Of a stretch of DNA of 64,000 nucleotides, positions 1 to 8,167 are shown piece after piece (the stretch's first letter is position 1; the number at the start of each line of letters is the position of its first letter). The notes beneath the pieces are model-generated. The model did not search any database, was not told the DNA's origin, and saw nothing but the letters and a program-made list of their open reading frames with translations. The position numbers and the translations under genes are program-made. This stretch comes from Chitinophaga barathri (GTDB lineage: Bacteria; Bacteroidota; Bacteroidia; Chitinophagales; Chitinophagaceae): NCBI RefSeq assembly GCF_003807585.1, contig NZ_RMBX01000008.1:1-64000 (forward strand), written 5' to 3'.

Positions 1-22
1 GCATACTGCCGGTTTTTTTATG

Positions 23-88
23 CGTTTACTACTTATCTGCTACTTCAGTACTGCTTAGGAACAGCTTCGCTACTACTTCACTACTACT
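23..88 (-). repeat. AGTAGT sub-array of locus A (6 x 11 bp)
   Basis: Read on the minus strand from 88 to 23 this is six consecutive 11-bp units: AGTAGTAGTGA, AGTAGTAGCGA, AGCTGTTCCTA, AGCAGTACTGA, AGTAGCAGATA, AGTAGTAAACG. Every unit begins AG and no base is gained or lost between units. The AGCTGTTCCTA unit followed by AGCAGTAC.GA recurs in the same order in locus B at 36167-36188. An 11-bp period is not a multiple of three, which argues against coding. Confidence 0.9.
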
Positions 89-100
89 ATTAGAAGCCAA

Positions 101-118
101 TTGTCATACTCATGACAA
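101..118. repeat. Palindrome TTGTCAT-N4-ATGACAA (locus A)
   Basis: Seven-base perfect arms are separated by four bases. On the minus strand it is followed by ATTGGCTTCTAA and then the AGTAGT sub-array. Locus B has the same palindrome and flank at 36060-36077 and a degenerate one at 35828-35845. The three copies fit GTCAYRARYATGAC. It is a plausible protein-binding site or short hairpin; no T-run follows it, so it is not an obvious terminator. Confidence 0.8.
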
Positions 119-227
119 ACGCACCTAAGCTGGCGCAAGTCTAGGTACGATCATGCGTTAAGTGCTGGTATTAACATTTTACCCCGGCGGTGATTGCAAG
201 GATGGCGACATTTATTATGCTATTTCT

Positions 228-283
228 GGATTGCAATCCGATATAACTATCATATTCATGGATTACAATCCATGAATATGATA
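228..283. repeat. Perfect 17-bp-arm hairpin plus a second GGATTRCAATCC palindrome
   Basis: Positions 248-264 and 267-283 are perfect inverted repeats with a 2-nt spacer. The centre of this hairpin is the 12-bp motif GGATTACAATCC (260-271). A second 12-bp perfect palindrome, GGATTGCAATCC, lies at 228-239, so the two motif centres are 32 bp apart, about three helical turns. Neither strand has a T-run after the long hairpin, so a terminator role is unlikely. A binding site for a dimeric protein or a cruciform is possible. Confidence 0.8.
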
Positions 284-427
284 AAAAGAACCTTTCAAAA
301 AACGAAAAGGTACGTTTCCCGCAGACTTTCACGACCAACTACCCCGAAGCGACCACTCATGTGATCTCCCCTGAAAATGTGGAGGAGTTTATTGGTATAT
401 AATGATGCCATATTCCCCAAATCCCAA

Positions 428-482
428 CTTATAAGAAGCTTATAGGATAGATATACGATCGATATAGGATCGTTATAGGAGA
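428..482. repeat. 11-bp sub-array, five degenerate units
   Basis: Five contiguous 11-bp units: CTTATAAGAAG, CTTATAGGATA, GATATACGATC, GATATAGGATC, GTTATAGGAGA. Units share a NNTATANGAN pattern with no phase slip. In minus-strand orientation the units read TCCTATA-like, recalling the TCCTAGGATAC units of locus B at 35987-36052. Confidence 0.8.
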
Positions 483-504
483 AGAAATGGTAAAATAATA
501 TCAC

Positions 505-559
505 GACCCGGTGTAGACCCGGTGTAGACCCGGTGTAGACCCGGTGTAGACCCGGCCAG
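505..559. repeat. 11-bp sub-array, four identical units plus a partial
   Basis: GACCCGGTGTA is repeated four times without change (505-548), followed by a partly matching unit GACCCGGCCAG. It is the most uniform sub-array in the window and so probably the most recently expanded. Each unit is exactly 11 bp. Confidence 0.95.
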
Positions 560-597
560 CGAGCTGTCTGCCGGCAAAAGGCACAAAGGCGGATTAT

Positions 598-630
598 GGC
601 CATTACAAGACCATTAGAAGACCATTATCT
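598..630. repeat. 11-bp sub-array, three units (CCATTA type)
   Basis: GGCCATTACAA, GACCATTAGAA and GACCATTATCT follow one another at exact 11-bp spacing, with a fourth CCATTGAGCGG-like copy after them. It is the sub-array nearest to the DUF1501 terminator, as the 35570-35635 sub-array is nearest to the glnS terminator in locus B. Confidence 0.75.
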
Positions 631-684
631 CCATTGAGCGGGATTGTGTGAGGGAAAACCGAAACTTCCCGGAAAAAGGGCCGT

Positions 685-720
685 AAAAACTAAAAACCCA
701 CCCCGCTTCCGGGGTGGGTT
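685..720 (-). terminator. Rho-independent terminator of the DUF1501 gene
   Basis: An 11-bp perfect stem (AACCCACCCCG/CGGGGTGGGTT) with a 4-nt loop ends 26 bp past the stop codon. On the minus strand it is followed by a T-rich tract at 685-694, as expected for the leftward DUF1800-DUF1501 transcript. Confidence 0.9.
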
Positions 721-745
721 AAGATATTCTGAGGTTTTTCAATAC

Positions 746-1945
746 CTAGATGAAATTCAGGTGCTCATATTGTTTCTGAAGGATCGCCTGATCGTCCGCG
801 CCAAGCCATTTTTTCAGCAGGGTGGCATAAACGTTTTTAAAGTCCACCTTGTACTGGAGATCGCCTTCGTTCAGGTTCACCAGGTCCGGGCCTTCGTTCA
901 GGATGCCTTTCTGCTGCAATCCGCCGCCGATCAGGAACATGTTGTTCGCCGTGCCATGGTCCGTACCGCCGCTGGCGTTCTGGCCCACCCGGCGCCCGAA
1001 TTCAGAGAAGGTCATTACCACCACGTCCTGGAAACGGTTGTTCTTTTTCAGGTCTGTGGTGAAGGTGCCCACCGCATCGCTCAGTTGCTCGAACAGGCGC
1101 TGCTGCTGGCCCTGCTGGCCTACGTGGGTATCAAAGCTGCCGTGGCTTACATAATACACACTGGTATTGATGTCCGTCATGATCAGCTCCGCAATGGTTT
1201 TCATATTGCGGCCCAGTTCGGTATTCGGGTATTGTTCCTTGCTTTTGAAAGTACGGAACTGCTGCTGGATATACGATGCGGAAGAGATCGTTTCCGCCAT
1301 CGTTTTGTACAGATAGTCCACGTTATGATGTTCATCATCGTGTTTCTGTTTGGCCAGCAGTTCTTTGAAATATTTGTCGTTGCTGGCGCCGAAGAGACGT
1401 TGCGGATCGGTGAGGGCAAGGCCTTTCACGGCATCGCCTTTCAGCGCAAGGCTGAGGGTATCGTCTATTTCGAGGGCTTGCGTAGGTTTGTCACAGCCTT
1501 TGCATTGCGCATCCAGGTAACGGCCGAGCCAACCGGTGCCCCAGTAGTCGCGGGAGTCGCTGGCGCTCTGCCAGATGTCCATCGAGCGGAAGTGGGAACG
1601 GTCCGGGTTCGGATAACCCACGCTGTTCAGCACGCCCAGCGAACCATCGTCGTACAGGGACTTAAAACTTTTCAGTGCGGGATGTATGCCCAGCTCATCG
1701 TTCAGCGACAGCGCGGCTTCCCTTTTGATACCCAGCTGCGGGCGCATTTTGTAATAAATATCGTTGCGGTAAGGGATGATGGTGTTCAGGCCGTCGTTGC
1801 CGCCGGAGAGCTGCACTACCACCAGTACTTTATTGCCCGGCGGCACCAGTTGCCCCTGCTCCATGGCTTTCAGGAATTTCGGCAGCATCACGCTGGCCGA
1901 AGCGAGTGAACCTACCTGTAAGAACCGGCGTCTGTTGATCTGCAT
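746..1945 (-). CDS. DUF1501 domain-containing protein
   Basis: A 399-aa secreted protein of the DUF1501 family. It starts with an NRRRFLQVGS stretch resembling a twin-arginine signal, then a hydrophobic segment, and shows the family motifs QLSGGNDGLNT and a TFSEFGRR-type block near the C terminus. DUF1501 proteins are related in fold to sulfatases and phosphatases, but their biochemical role is not established. The ATG at 1945 was chosen over an upstream in-frame codon because it puts the RR motif at the N terminus. It follows the DUF1800 gene by 17 bp; this pair is a common two-gene unit in Bacteroidota and Planctomycetota, so the two proteins probably act together outside the cytoplasm. Confidence 0.9.
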   Translation of the reverse strand: MQINRRRFLQVGSLASASVMLPKFLKAMEQGQLVPPGNKVLVVVQLSGGNDGLNTIIPYRNDIYYKMRPQLGIKREAALSLNDELGIHPALKSFKSLYDDGSLGVLNSVGYPNPDRSHFRSMDIWQSASDSRDYWGTGWLGRYLDAQCKGCDKPTQALEIDDTLSLALKGDAVKGLALTDPQRLFGASNDKYFKELLAKQKHDDEHHNVDYLYKTMAETISSASYIQQQFRTFKSKEQYPNTELGRNMKTIAELIMTDINTSVYYVSHGSFDTHVGQQGQQQRLFEQLSDAVGTFTTDLKKNNRFQDVVVMTFSEFGRRVGQNASGGTDHGTANNMFLIGGGLQQKGILNEGPDLVNLNEGDLQYKVDFKNVYATLLKKWLGADDQAILQKQYEHLNFI

Positions 1946-1962
1946 AATTCGTTGGATTATGA

Positions 1963-3408
1963 TTAACACAATTGATACTCCGGTGTGCTCATTACATCGA
2001 TCGTTACGGTCTTGATGTAATTCTCACGGGAAGAGTTATCTGAATATTTTTCCAATAATTGTTTGTCGATGCCGCTGTTTTTCAACAGCAGCGAACCGGC
2101 TATCTGGTCCGCCAGCTTTTCGCGGGGCGTGTCTTTAAAACTTTCCAGGAACGGCGCCCAGTCCACATTTGCATTCACCCTGCGGGCATATTGTTTTTTC
2201 AGGAACTCGTTCACCTGCATCGTCATTTTGTAGTTCTGCCCTTCGCCCATTTCAGGCGTGATCTCTTTCGGTCGGATGTTGAACTCCTGTGAATACAAAA
2301 TGATCTGCGGCACACGCATGCGGAACATCAGGCTGGAGCTGTCTATCCAGCTGCGGCCACCCGGCCATCCCGCCACGTTCGGCGGATAAAACAGGGTCTG
2401 CCCCATCACGCGCTGGAATACCAGCATCGCTTCTTCCTGCTCAAACTGCATAGGAATAGAGCGGCGCAGGCCCACGATCAGTTCCACCGGGCTTTTGATC
2501 CTGCTGCCAATGTGTTTTTCTTCGTAGAACCAGTCCGCCATGAATATTTCCTGCATCAGTCCGCGCAGGTCATAATTGGATTGGTAAAACTTCGCGGCCA
2601 GCTGATCGATACGGGCATCGTCTTCCGTTTCGTTCACGAAATAGCGGTAGATCTTCGCGGTGATGTACCGCGCGGTTTGTTTTTGTTCGAGTAATATTTT
2701 GATCACATCATCGCCGTCGAACATACCGGTTTTACCAAGCACCGTTTTATTGCCTTCGTCGTGCAGGTTCTTACGGAACTGGAACTGGCCTATTTCATTA
2801 TAACCCCAGCCGGTAAAGGCGCGGGCGGCTTCTTTGATATCTTTTTCGGTATAGTTGCCGCGGCCGAGTGTGAAAAGCTCCATCACTTCGCGGGCAAAGT
2901 TTTCGTTGGGGCGTTGTTTCCTGTTCTGCTGGTTATTGAGGAAAGCCAGCATGGCGGGGGTTTTGGACACTTCGGTGAGCAGTGTGCCGAAGTTGCCCAG
3001 GCCGTGCTGCCTGATGACCTGGAGCAATTGCTGGTTGAACAATACGTTCTGCGTGCGGCAGGCGAAATGCCCGTGCCAGAAGAGCGCCATCTTTTCCTGC
3101 AGCGGATGGCCGCTGTTGATCATTGCGTGCGTCCACATCACGTTCAGGTCTTTGATACCATCGGTATTCATTTTCTGCACGGCTTTACGTTCTTCAGCAC
3201 CCATGTTCCGCTGGCGGCGGAAGTCCGGCAGGTCGGTTTCGTCCATTACCTTAATGGATTCAGGGGCTGCGTTGGGGCCAAGGATCACTTTGCGCACCAC
3301 TTCTTTTCTCCGCTTCTTCGCCCAGGACCGGATCACTTCAGGGTTCTCTCCGAAACCCGCCCTCCAGCCCAGGTGTTGTAATTGAATTTGTTCGGGAACA
3401 ACAGCCAT
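1963..3408 (-). CDS. DUF1800 domain-containing protein
   Basis: A 481-aa DUF1800 family protein. Diagnostic stretches are EKMALFWHGHFAC near residue 115, PNENFAREVMELFTLG near residue 170 and AARAFTGW shortly after, then a C-terminal region containing a YPPNVAGWPGG motif. No biochemical function is known for the family. It is the first gene of a two-gene leftward unit with DUF1501. Upstream (3409-3624) is about 215 bp without a gene. Confidence 0.9.
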   Translation of the reverse strand: MAVVPEQIQLQHLGWRAGFGENPEVIRSWAKKRRKEVVRKVILGPNAAPESIKVMDETDLPDFRRQRNMGAEERKAVQKMNTDGIKDLNVMWTHAMINSGHPLQEKMALFWHGHFACRTQNVLFNQQLLQVIRQHGLGNFGTLLTEVSKTPAMLAFLNNQQNRKQRPNENFAREVMELFTLGRGNYTEKDIKEAARAFTGWGYNEIGQFQFRKNLHDEGNKTVLGKTGMFDGDDVIKILLEQKQTARYITAKIYRYFVNETEDDARIDQLAAKFYQSNYDLRGLMQEIFMADWFYEEKHIGSRIKSPVELIVGLRRSIPMQFEQEEAMLVFQRVMGQTLFYPPNVAGWPGGRSWIDSSSLMFRMRVPQIILYSQEFNIRPKEITPEMGEGQNYKMTMQVNEFLKKQYARRVNANVDWAPFLESFKDTPREKLADQIAGSLLLKNSGIDKQLLEKYSDNSSRENYIKTVTIDVMSTPEYQLC

Positions 3409-3624
3409 ATGCTAAAAATTTTGAGTAAATAAGACGGCTATTTAAAGGCATAGTTTAACGTTGCTTGCGCCTTTTCAAATAAATTCCGCAAAATTCATTC
3501 CATGGCGGAAATAGCTGGTAATATTCATGCAGGGGAATGTTAAATCTTCGCGGCAGGGGTTAATATACATTCATCATCATGTGATCTTTTTACGGGAACG
3601 GTTGCATGAATTCATCCGCCGGGA

Positions 3625-4701
3625 CTAATAAACGTTCATTGTATCGTCAATTTCCACCGCCCAGGCGTGTATGCCGCCCGTTACATTGTATACCTGCTGG
3701 AAACCTGATTTGAGCAGGTGCTCCGCCACGGCTTTGCTCCTCATTCCGTGGTGGCAGATCACGGCCACGGGTGTTTCTTTGGACAGGCCGGGGATGGAAG
3801 CGTCTATCCGCCGCATGGGGATATGCAGCGCGCCGTCTATCCGGCAGATGTCCCATTCTTCTTTTTCCCTGACGTCTATCAGCTGGAAATCTTCGCCTTC
3901 TTCCAGCCAGCGGCTCAGCTCTTTTACGGTGAGGAACTGCATCAGCACCGGGTCGCAGGCCTGGTCACCGTAGGTTTCCTGCAATTGGGTGATGTGTTGA
4001 TTATTGGGGTCCGTCTGAAAAGAGAATACCTGGTGCGTGTTGTCAAGGATGTTGATGGTGAGCAGTTGATTGGCAAGCGGCTCTCCTATTCCGCAGATCA
4101 CTTTCACGGCTTCGCTGGCCTGGTAGCTGCCGACGATGCCGGGCAGCACGCCCAGTACGCCGATGGCGTTGCAGTCCGGCGCATCGCCGGGCTCGGGGAA
4201 CAGGCAGCGGTACGTAGCGCTGCCGTTGTAATTAAATACGCTCACCTGTCCCTCGTACTGGTAAATGGAACCGGATACGAAAGGTTTGCCCAGAATCACG
4301 CAGGCATCGTTGATGAGGTATCTCGTGCCGAAGTTGTCCGAACAATCGATCACCACATCGTATTGCGCAATGATGGCGAGGGCGTTGGATGTATTGAGAA
4401 AAGTGTTGTGGGGAATAAATTGTACTTCGGGGTTCAGCTGTTGCAGCTTTTCGACGGCGGCGGCCAGCTTGGGCCTTCCTTCATCCGCCGTGCTGTACAG
4501 CACCTGGCGTTGCAGGTTGGTGATGGACACGGTATCTTCTTCCGCTATCCCGATACGTCCGGCGCCCATGGCGGTGAGATATTGCAGTACCGGTACGCCC
4601 AGCCCTCCGGCTCCCACCACCAGTATGGCGGCATTGCGCAGTAATTCCTGTTTCTCGTTGCCAAATCCTGTAAGCCTGATCTGGCGGTCGTATCGGTTCA
4701 T
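3625..4701 (-). CDS. ThiF/MoeB-type adenylyltransferase with C-terminal rhodanese domain
   Basis: A 358-aa protein that likely adenylates the C-terminal glycine of a ubiquitin-like sulfur carrier (MoaD or ThiS) and passes sulfur to it. Residues 1-245 form the E1-like domain with the nucleotide loop VGAGGLGVP and the DCSDNFGTRYL motif. The C-terminal 110 residues are a rhodanese domain whose active loop reads CHHGMRS, keeping the catalytic cysteine. The architecture matches MOCS3/MoeBR proteins. Which carrier it serves cannot be told, because no moa or thi genes are next to it. It ends a leftward run of the GNAT, M48 and MoeB genes. Confidence 0.9.
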   Translation of the reverse strand: MNRYDRQIRLTGFGNEKQELLRNAAILVVGAGGLGVPVLQYLTAMGAGRIGIAEEDTVSITNLQRQVLYSTADEGRPKLAAAVEKLQQLNPEVQFIPHNTFLNTSNALAIIAQYDVVIDCSDNFGTRYLINDACVILGKPFVSGSIYQYEGQVSVFNYNGSATYRCLFPEPGDAPDCNAIGVLGVLPGIVGSYQASEAVKVICGIGEPLANQLLTINILDNTHQVFSFQTDPNNQHITQLQETYGDQACDPVLMQFLTVKELSRWLEEGEDFQLIDVREKEEWDICRIDGALHIPMRRIDASIPGLSKETPVAVICHHGMRSKAVAEHLLKSGFQQVYNVTGGIHAWAVEIDDTMNVY

Positions 4702-4747
4702 AAGATGTGTTCCCCCGCTTTAAATTTCGGAATTTTTTACTCGCGGA

Positions 4748-5809
4748 TCAATAGTCCGCTTTGATTTGTTTCCAGGTGGCCTGTAAGTTCGCCGGCAGGG
4801 CCGTGCTCAGCCCCGGTTTCATTTCCTTTTTTACATACCCGATGCGGTTGTCCATATCCGGGTGGCTGCTCAGCCATTCGGAGGGCGTGGCGCCGCCGTT
4901 TTCCTGCCGGAGGGTGCCAAACAGCCAGACGAAACCTTCCGGGTTGATGTGCCGGGCTTCCAGCAGTTGCAGCCCGTTCAGGTCTGCTTCTTTTTCCAGG
5001 CTGCGGGAATACTCCAGGTTTTTAAGGGTATTGGCATTTTCTACCAGCACCGCCCCCACACCCGTGATATCGCCAAAAATGAGGCTTACGGTCATATAGG
5101 TGGCCAAAGTCTGCATCAGCGAGCGCGTGGTATGCCGCAGCTCCACATGCGAAAATTCGTGGGCTAAAAGGGCTGCCAGCTCTTCCGGCCGCCGCATCTT
5201 GTCCAGCAGGCCGCTGAATACCACGATGTGCCCGCCGGGAACGGCAAATGCATTGGTCTGTTTTTCCTCCACCACGGTGATCTTCACCGGGTATTGGGTT
5301 TTGATGTCCAGCTCCCTGAAGAAGCGGTTCACCAGCTCCGTCTTCTCCGGTAATATTTTGTATTGCCTGATCAGGGAATTATACGCTTCTTCCCCCATCT
5401 TCACTTCGTATTCTACAGGCATGGTCTTCGCCACACGGCCCGCCAGGAAAGGGATGAACCAGAAATACGCAAGGGCCAGCAGGCCGATGATGATAGCGCC
5501 CGTGCTGAGGAATACGGCCGCCGCCGTGGGGAAGGTACGGCCTTTATTCCGCAGCCGTTTTTCGGCGATGTCCGCAAACTCATTGGAGGACACACGGAGC
5601 GTCTGCTGCGGGAGGCCCATATGATGTAATTCCATACCCGCCGCGGTCTGTTTGCCCAGCGCAATGTTGTACCAGTACCAGTGCACCACGCGCGGGTTGC
5701 CATGTTCGTCTTTCAGGTGTATCTCTATTTTGTCTTTTTTCAGGCTTATCGCCGCCGGCTGCACATTATCCGGGGAATCGTAGGTATAAAAGCCCTGGTA
5801 AAGGATCAT
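4748..5809 (-). CDS. M48 family membrane-anchored zinc metalloprotease
   Basis: A 353-aa protease. The N-terminal 90 residues form a soluble domain of the kind found before M48 peptidases in Bacteroidota. One membrane segment follows (about residues 100-125, ending FWFIPFLAG). The peptidase domain carries HEFSH (HExxH zinc site) and the third ligand in EKEADLNG. The family includes BepA/HtpX/LoiP-type envelope quality-control proteases; the substrate here is unknown. The start codon lies 3 bp after the stop of the GNAT gene, so the two are probably cotranscribed. Confidence 0.9.
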   Translation of the reverse strand: MILYQGFYTYDSPDNVQPAAISLKKDKIEIHLKDEHGNPRVVHWYWYNIALGKQTAAGMELHHMGLPQQTLRVSSNEFADIAEKRLRNKGRTFPTAAAVFLSTGAIIIGLLALAYFWFIPFLAGRVAKTMPVEYEVKMGEEAYNSLIRQYKILPEKTELVNRFFRELDIKTQYPVKITVVEEKQTNAFAVPGGHIVVFSGLLDKMRRPEELAALLAHEFSHVELRHTTRSLMQTLATYMTVSLIFGDITGVGAVLVENANTLKNLEYSRSLEKEADLNGLQLLEARHINPEGFVWLFGTLRQENGGATPSEWLSSHPDMDNRIGYVKKEMKPGLSTALPANLQATWKQIKADY

Positions 5810-5812
5810 AGG

Positions 5813-6358
5813 TTACGCGGATTTAAGGTTTTTGGACATCACCACCAGGTCCACCCAGTCGCCGTTCGGCTGGCGGATGCCTTTGGGGATGCGGCCATGT
5901 TCAATGAAATTAAAGTTGCGGTATAGCTGGATGGCCCTTTCGTTTGTAGCCAGCACTTCAAAATGAATGGTGGTGAGCTGCGGGTGTTTTTCCGCCCAGC
6001 GTATGCCGGCGGTGAGCAGCCGCCGCCCGATGCCCATGTTCCAATACTTATGCAGCACGGCCAGGCCCATCAGCGCCATATGGTATTGTTTTTTGAAACG
6101 GCTGCGGTTCAGGCTGAAAATGCCCACGATCTCTCCTTCCACATCGGCTACCAGCAGCAGGTTTTCAGGGCGTTCCAGGTAAGAGCGGATAAATCCTTCT
6201 TCTTCTTTCAGGTCCATTTTCATGGCTTCTTCGTGCGTGAAAAGCAGGAAATCCGTTTCGCCGGTGAACTGCTGGAAACAGGCCAGGCAACCCGCCGCAT
6301 CGGCAATGCCGGGCTGGCGGATAACGAGCTGTTTACCATTTGGCAGAAAGTGGTGCAT
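5813..6358 (-). CDS. GNAT family N-acetyltransferase
   Basis: A 181-aa acetyltransferase. The acetyl-CoA pyrophosphate-binding loop is seen as HKYWNMGIGRRLL, with the preceding beta strand MALMGLAVL and the downstream NERAIQLYRNFNF motif typical of the fold. It resembles the small-molecule or ribosomal-protein acetyltransferase branch, but the substrate cannot be deduced. Its stop is 3 bp before the M48 start. Confidence 0.9.
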   Translation of the reverse strand: MHHFLPNGKQLVIRQPGIADAAGCLACFQQFTGETDFLLFTHEEAMKMDLKEEEGFIRSYLERPENLLLVADVEGEIVGIFSLNRSRFKKQYHMALMGLAVLHKYWNMGIGRRLLTAGIRWAEKHPQLTTIHFEVLATNERAIQLYRNFNFIEHGRIPKGIRQPNGDWVDLVVMSKNLKSA

Positions 6359-6424
6359 GATTACAAATATAAAAAAAGCGGCCCGTGAGCCGCCTTTGAT
6401 TTTTAATTCGTTTTGAACAAATAC

Positions 6425-6721
6425 TCAGGATGTTTTTCCGTGTTTGGTCACAAAAGCGAGTACAGCGGACTTCTGGTCGTCTGTGAGTTTTGCTTTGGGG
6501 GCCATTCTGTCTATGATCTTCGGCCATTTTTCGGTGGTGCGGGTTTCGGGGAGACGGTAACCGTGGCAGCGGGCGCATTTTTCCTTGAAGATGGCCTTGC
6601 CGTCGGATTCCTCGTACTTCGAGAAAGCTGCTTCCACCGCTGCTGTATCTTTAGGATTTATGCCACCGGCACATCCGTAAAGCACCACAGCGATCAGACA
6701 TAACTGGATTAGTGTTTTCAT
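6425..6721 (-). CDS. Small c-type cytochrome lipoprotein
   Basis: A 98-aa protein with a lipoprotein signal (LIAVVLYGCAG, lipid-modified Cys) and a single haem c motif CARCH about 40 residues further on. The mature part is a short alpha-helical cytochrome c domain with RMAP and LTDDQ segments. A role in periplasmic electron transfer is likely; the partner is unknown. The ATG at 6721 was chosen because it starts exactly at the signal peptide (MKTLIQLC). It is transcribed in the same direction as serS but separated from it by a strong terminator. Confidence 0.85.
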   Translation of the reverse strand: MKTLIQLCLIAVVLYGCAGGINPKDTAAVEAAFSKYEESDGKAIFKEKCARCHGYRLPETRTTEKWPKIIDRMAPKAKLTDDQKSAVLAFVTKHGKTS

Positions 6722-6765
6722 AATTTGCATTTTAAGACCTGACAACAAATTAACGTAAAAAAAGC

Positions 6766-6795
6766 AAAAGCGTACAGTTATGGCTGTACGCTTTT
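6766..6795 (-). terminator. Terminator after serS
   Basis: A perfect 12-bp stem AAAAGCGTACAG/CTGTACGCTTTT with a 6-nt loop, followed on the minus strand by further T-rich sequence. It lies between the serS stop and the start of the cytochrome gene. Confidence 0.9.
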
Positions 6796-6844
6796 TATAA
6801 TTTATACGTTGTTAACGTTCGTTTCGTTGCTTAAGCGCAGTTGC

Positions 6845-8116
6845 TTACGCGATCCGGTCGCTGCCGAAATAGGAACGCAGCACCTCCGGCAGTATGATGC
6901 CTTCGGGCGTCTGGTTGTTTTCCAGCAGGCAGGCCACGATCCTGGGCAGGGCGAGGGAACTGCCGTTCAGCGAATGCAACAGCTGATTTTTACCGTTCTC
7001 GTCTTTATAGCGGATCTTCATCCTGTTCGTCTGGTAACTTTCGAAATTGCTCACGGAGCTTACTTCCAGCCATTTTTCCTGCGCGGCGGACCATACTTCA
7101 AAGTCGAAGGTCTGCGCGGAGGTAAAGCTCATATCGCCGCCGCAAAGGTTCAGAATGCGGTAAGGCAGGTTCAGGGAGATCAGCAGTTTTTCCACATGCT
7201 CCACCATTTCCTGCAATACGCCGTATGATTTCTCCGGCTGTACCAGCTGTACCAGCTCTACTTTCTCGAACTGGTGAAGGCGGTTCAGACCTCTTACGTC
7301 TTTACCGTAAGAACCGGCTTCGCGGCGGAAGCAGGGAGTGTAGGCCGTCATGCGCACGGGCAGTGCGGCTTCCTTCAGTATCTCGTCGCGGTAAATGTTG
7401 GTAACGGGTACTTCCGCGGTGGGGATCAGGTAGAAGTTGTCTTCCGTCACAAAGTACATCTGCCCTTCTTTGTCCGGCAGCTGGCCGGTGCCGTAGGCGG
7501 AGGCTTCATTTACCATATAGGGAGGCAGCACTTCCGTATAGCCGTTTGCGGTATTGTAGTCCAGGAAATAGCTGATCAGCGCGCGTTGCAGGCGTGCACC
7601 CTTGTTGATATACACGGGGAATCCGCTGCCGGTGATCTTATTGCCCAGCTCAAAATCGATGAGATTGTATTTTTTTGCGAGGTCCCAGTGAGGCACGGAG
7701 CCTTCCGCCAGTGTGGGTTTCACACCGCCGCCGCGCACTTCCACGTTGTCTTCCGGGGTTTTGCCGGGAGGCACGTTTGCGCCGGGCAGGTTCGGCAGCT
7801 TCACGAGCGTGTCGTGCAGGTTCTTTTCCGTTTCCCTGAGCGATTCATCGATCGGGCCGAGGGCCTGTTTAAAAGCCGCTACATCCTGCTTGCGGGCTTC
7901 AGCGCCTGCTTTGTCGCCCGATGCCATCAGCTTCCCGATCTCTTTTGAGGCCGAATTTATCTTCGCTTGTGTTTCATCATACTCCAATGTCAGCTTCTTC
8001 CGCTGATCGTCCAGCGCCAGCACTTCCTCCACGATACCGGGCTCTTTGAAATGCTTTACAGCCAGCCTTTCCAGTACCAGTTCCTTGTTCTGACGAATAA
8101 ATTGTACCTGTAACAT
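6845..8116 (-). CDS. serS: Serine--tRNA ligase
   Basis: A 423-aa class II aminoacyl-tRNA synthetase that charges tRNA-Ser (and tRNA-Sec where present). The N-terminal 110 residues are the long coiled-coil arm that contacts the variable arm of tRNA-Ser. Motif 2 appears as FRREAGSYGKD and motif 3 as LNGSSLALPRIVACLLE. Length is normal for the family. It has its own Bacteroidota-type promoter immediately upstream although it runs in the same direction as nadE. Confidence 0.98.
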   Translation of the reverse strand: MLQVQFIRQNKELVLERLAVKHFKEPGIVEEVLALDDQRKKLTLEYDETQAKINSASKEIGKLMASGDKAGAEARKQDVAAFKQALGPIDESLRETEKNLHDTLVKLPNLPGANVPPGKTPEDNVEVRGGGVKPTLAEGSVPHWDLAKKYNLIDFELGNKITGSGFPVYINKGARLQRALISYFLDYNTANGYTEVLPPYMVNEASAYGTGQLPDKEGQMYFVTEDNFYLIPTAEVPVTNIYRDEILKEAALPVRMTAYTPCFRREAGSYGKDVRGLNRLHQFEKVELVQLVQPEKSYGVLQEMVEHVEKLLISLNLPYRILNLCGGDMSFTSAQTFDFEVWSAAQEKWLEVSSVSNFESYQTNRMKIRYKDENGKNQLLHSLNGSSLALPRIVACLLENNQTPEGIILPEVLRSYFGSDRIA

Positions 8117-8136
8117 GTATTGCTCTTGAATTTGGA

Positions 8137-8167
8137 CAAAGATAACGGGGTTCTCCCTTAACTCAAA
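8137..8167 (-). promoter_or_regulatory. Promoter of serS (-33/-7)
   Basis: On the minus strand a TTTG box (8164-8167) is followed after 19 bp by TATCTTTG (8137-8144), matching the Bacteroidota sigma-A consensus TTTG-N19-TAnnTTTG. The ATG of serS is about 20 bp downstream of the -7 box. The -33 box overlaps the last codons of nadE. Confidence 0.8.

Larger units (their letters stand above)
1..694 (-). other. Non-coding locus A: mosaic of 11-bp-period repeats
   Basis: No convincing gene lies here. The stretch holds five separate repeat blocks (listed individually), a short palindrome and a long perfect hairpin. Its left edge (about 6-19) is a GC-rich half-stem followed by seven T, which looks like the end of a rightward terminator whose first arm is outside the window. 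Its right edge is the leftward terminator of the DUF1501 gene. The locus therefore seems to sit between two convergent genes and to belong to neither. Read on the minus strand, its order (several sub-arrays, palindrome, AGTAGT sub-array) matches locus B at 35430-36278. Frames that stay open here just translate the repeats. Confidence 0.75.

Noticed and set aside
295..603. A 102-codon minus-strand open frame across locus A
   Set aside because: Most of it translates hairpins and 11-bp repeats (GLHRVYTGSTPGLHRV), has no domain, and an 11-bp unit cannot keep a repeated peptide in frame.
644..1909. 421-codon plus-strand frame opposite the DUF1501 gene
   Set aside because: It is an antisense shadow: the minus-strand protein has clear family motifs while this one has none. 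The same holds for 26904-28676 opposite the TonB receptor and 33735-35093 opposite glnS.
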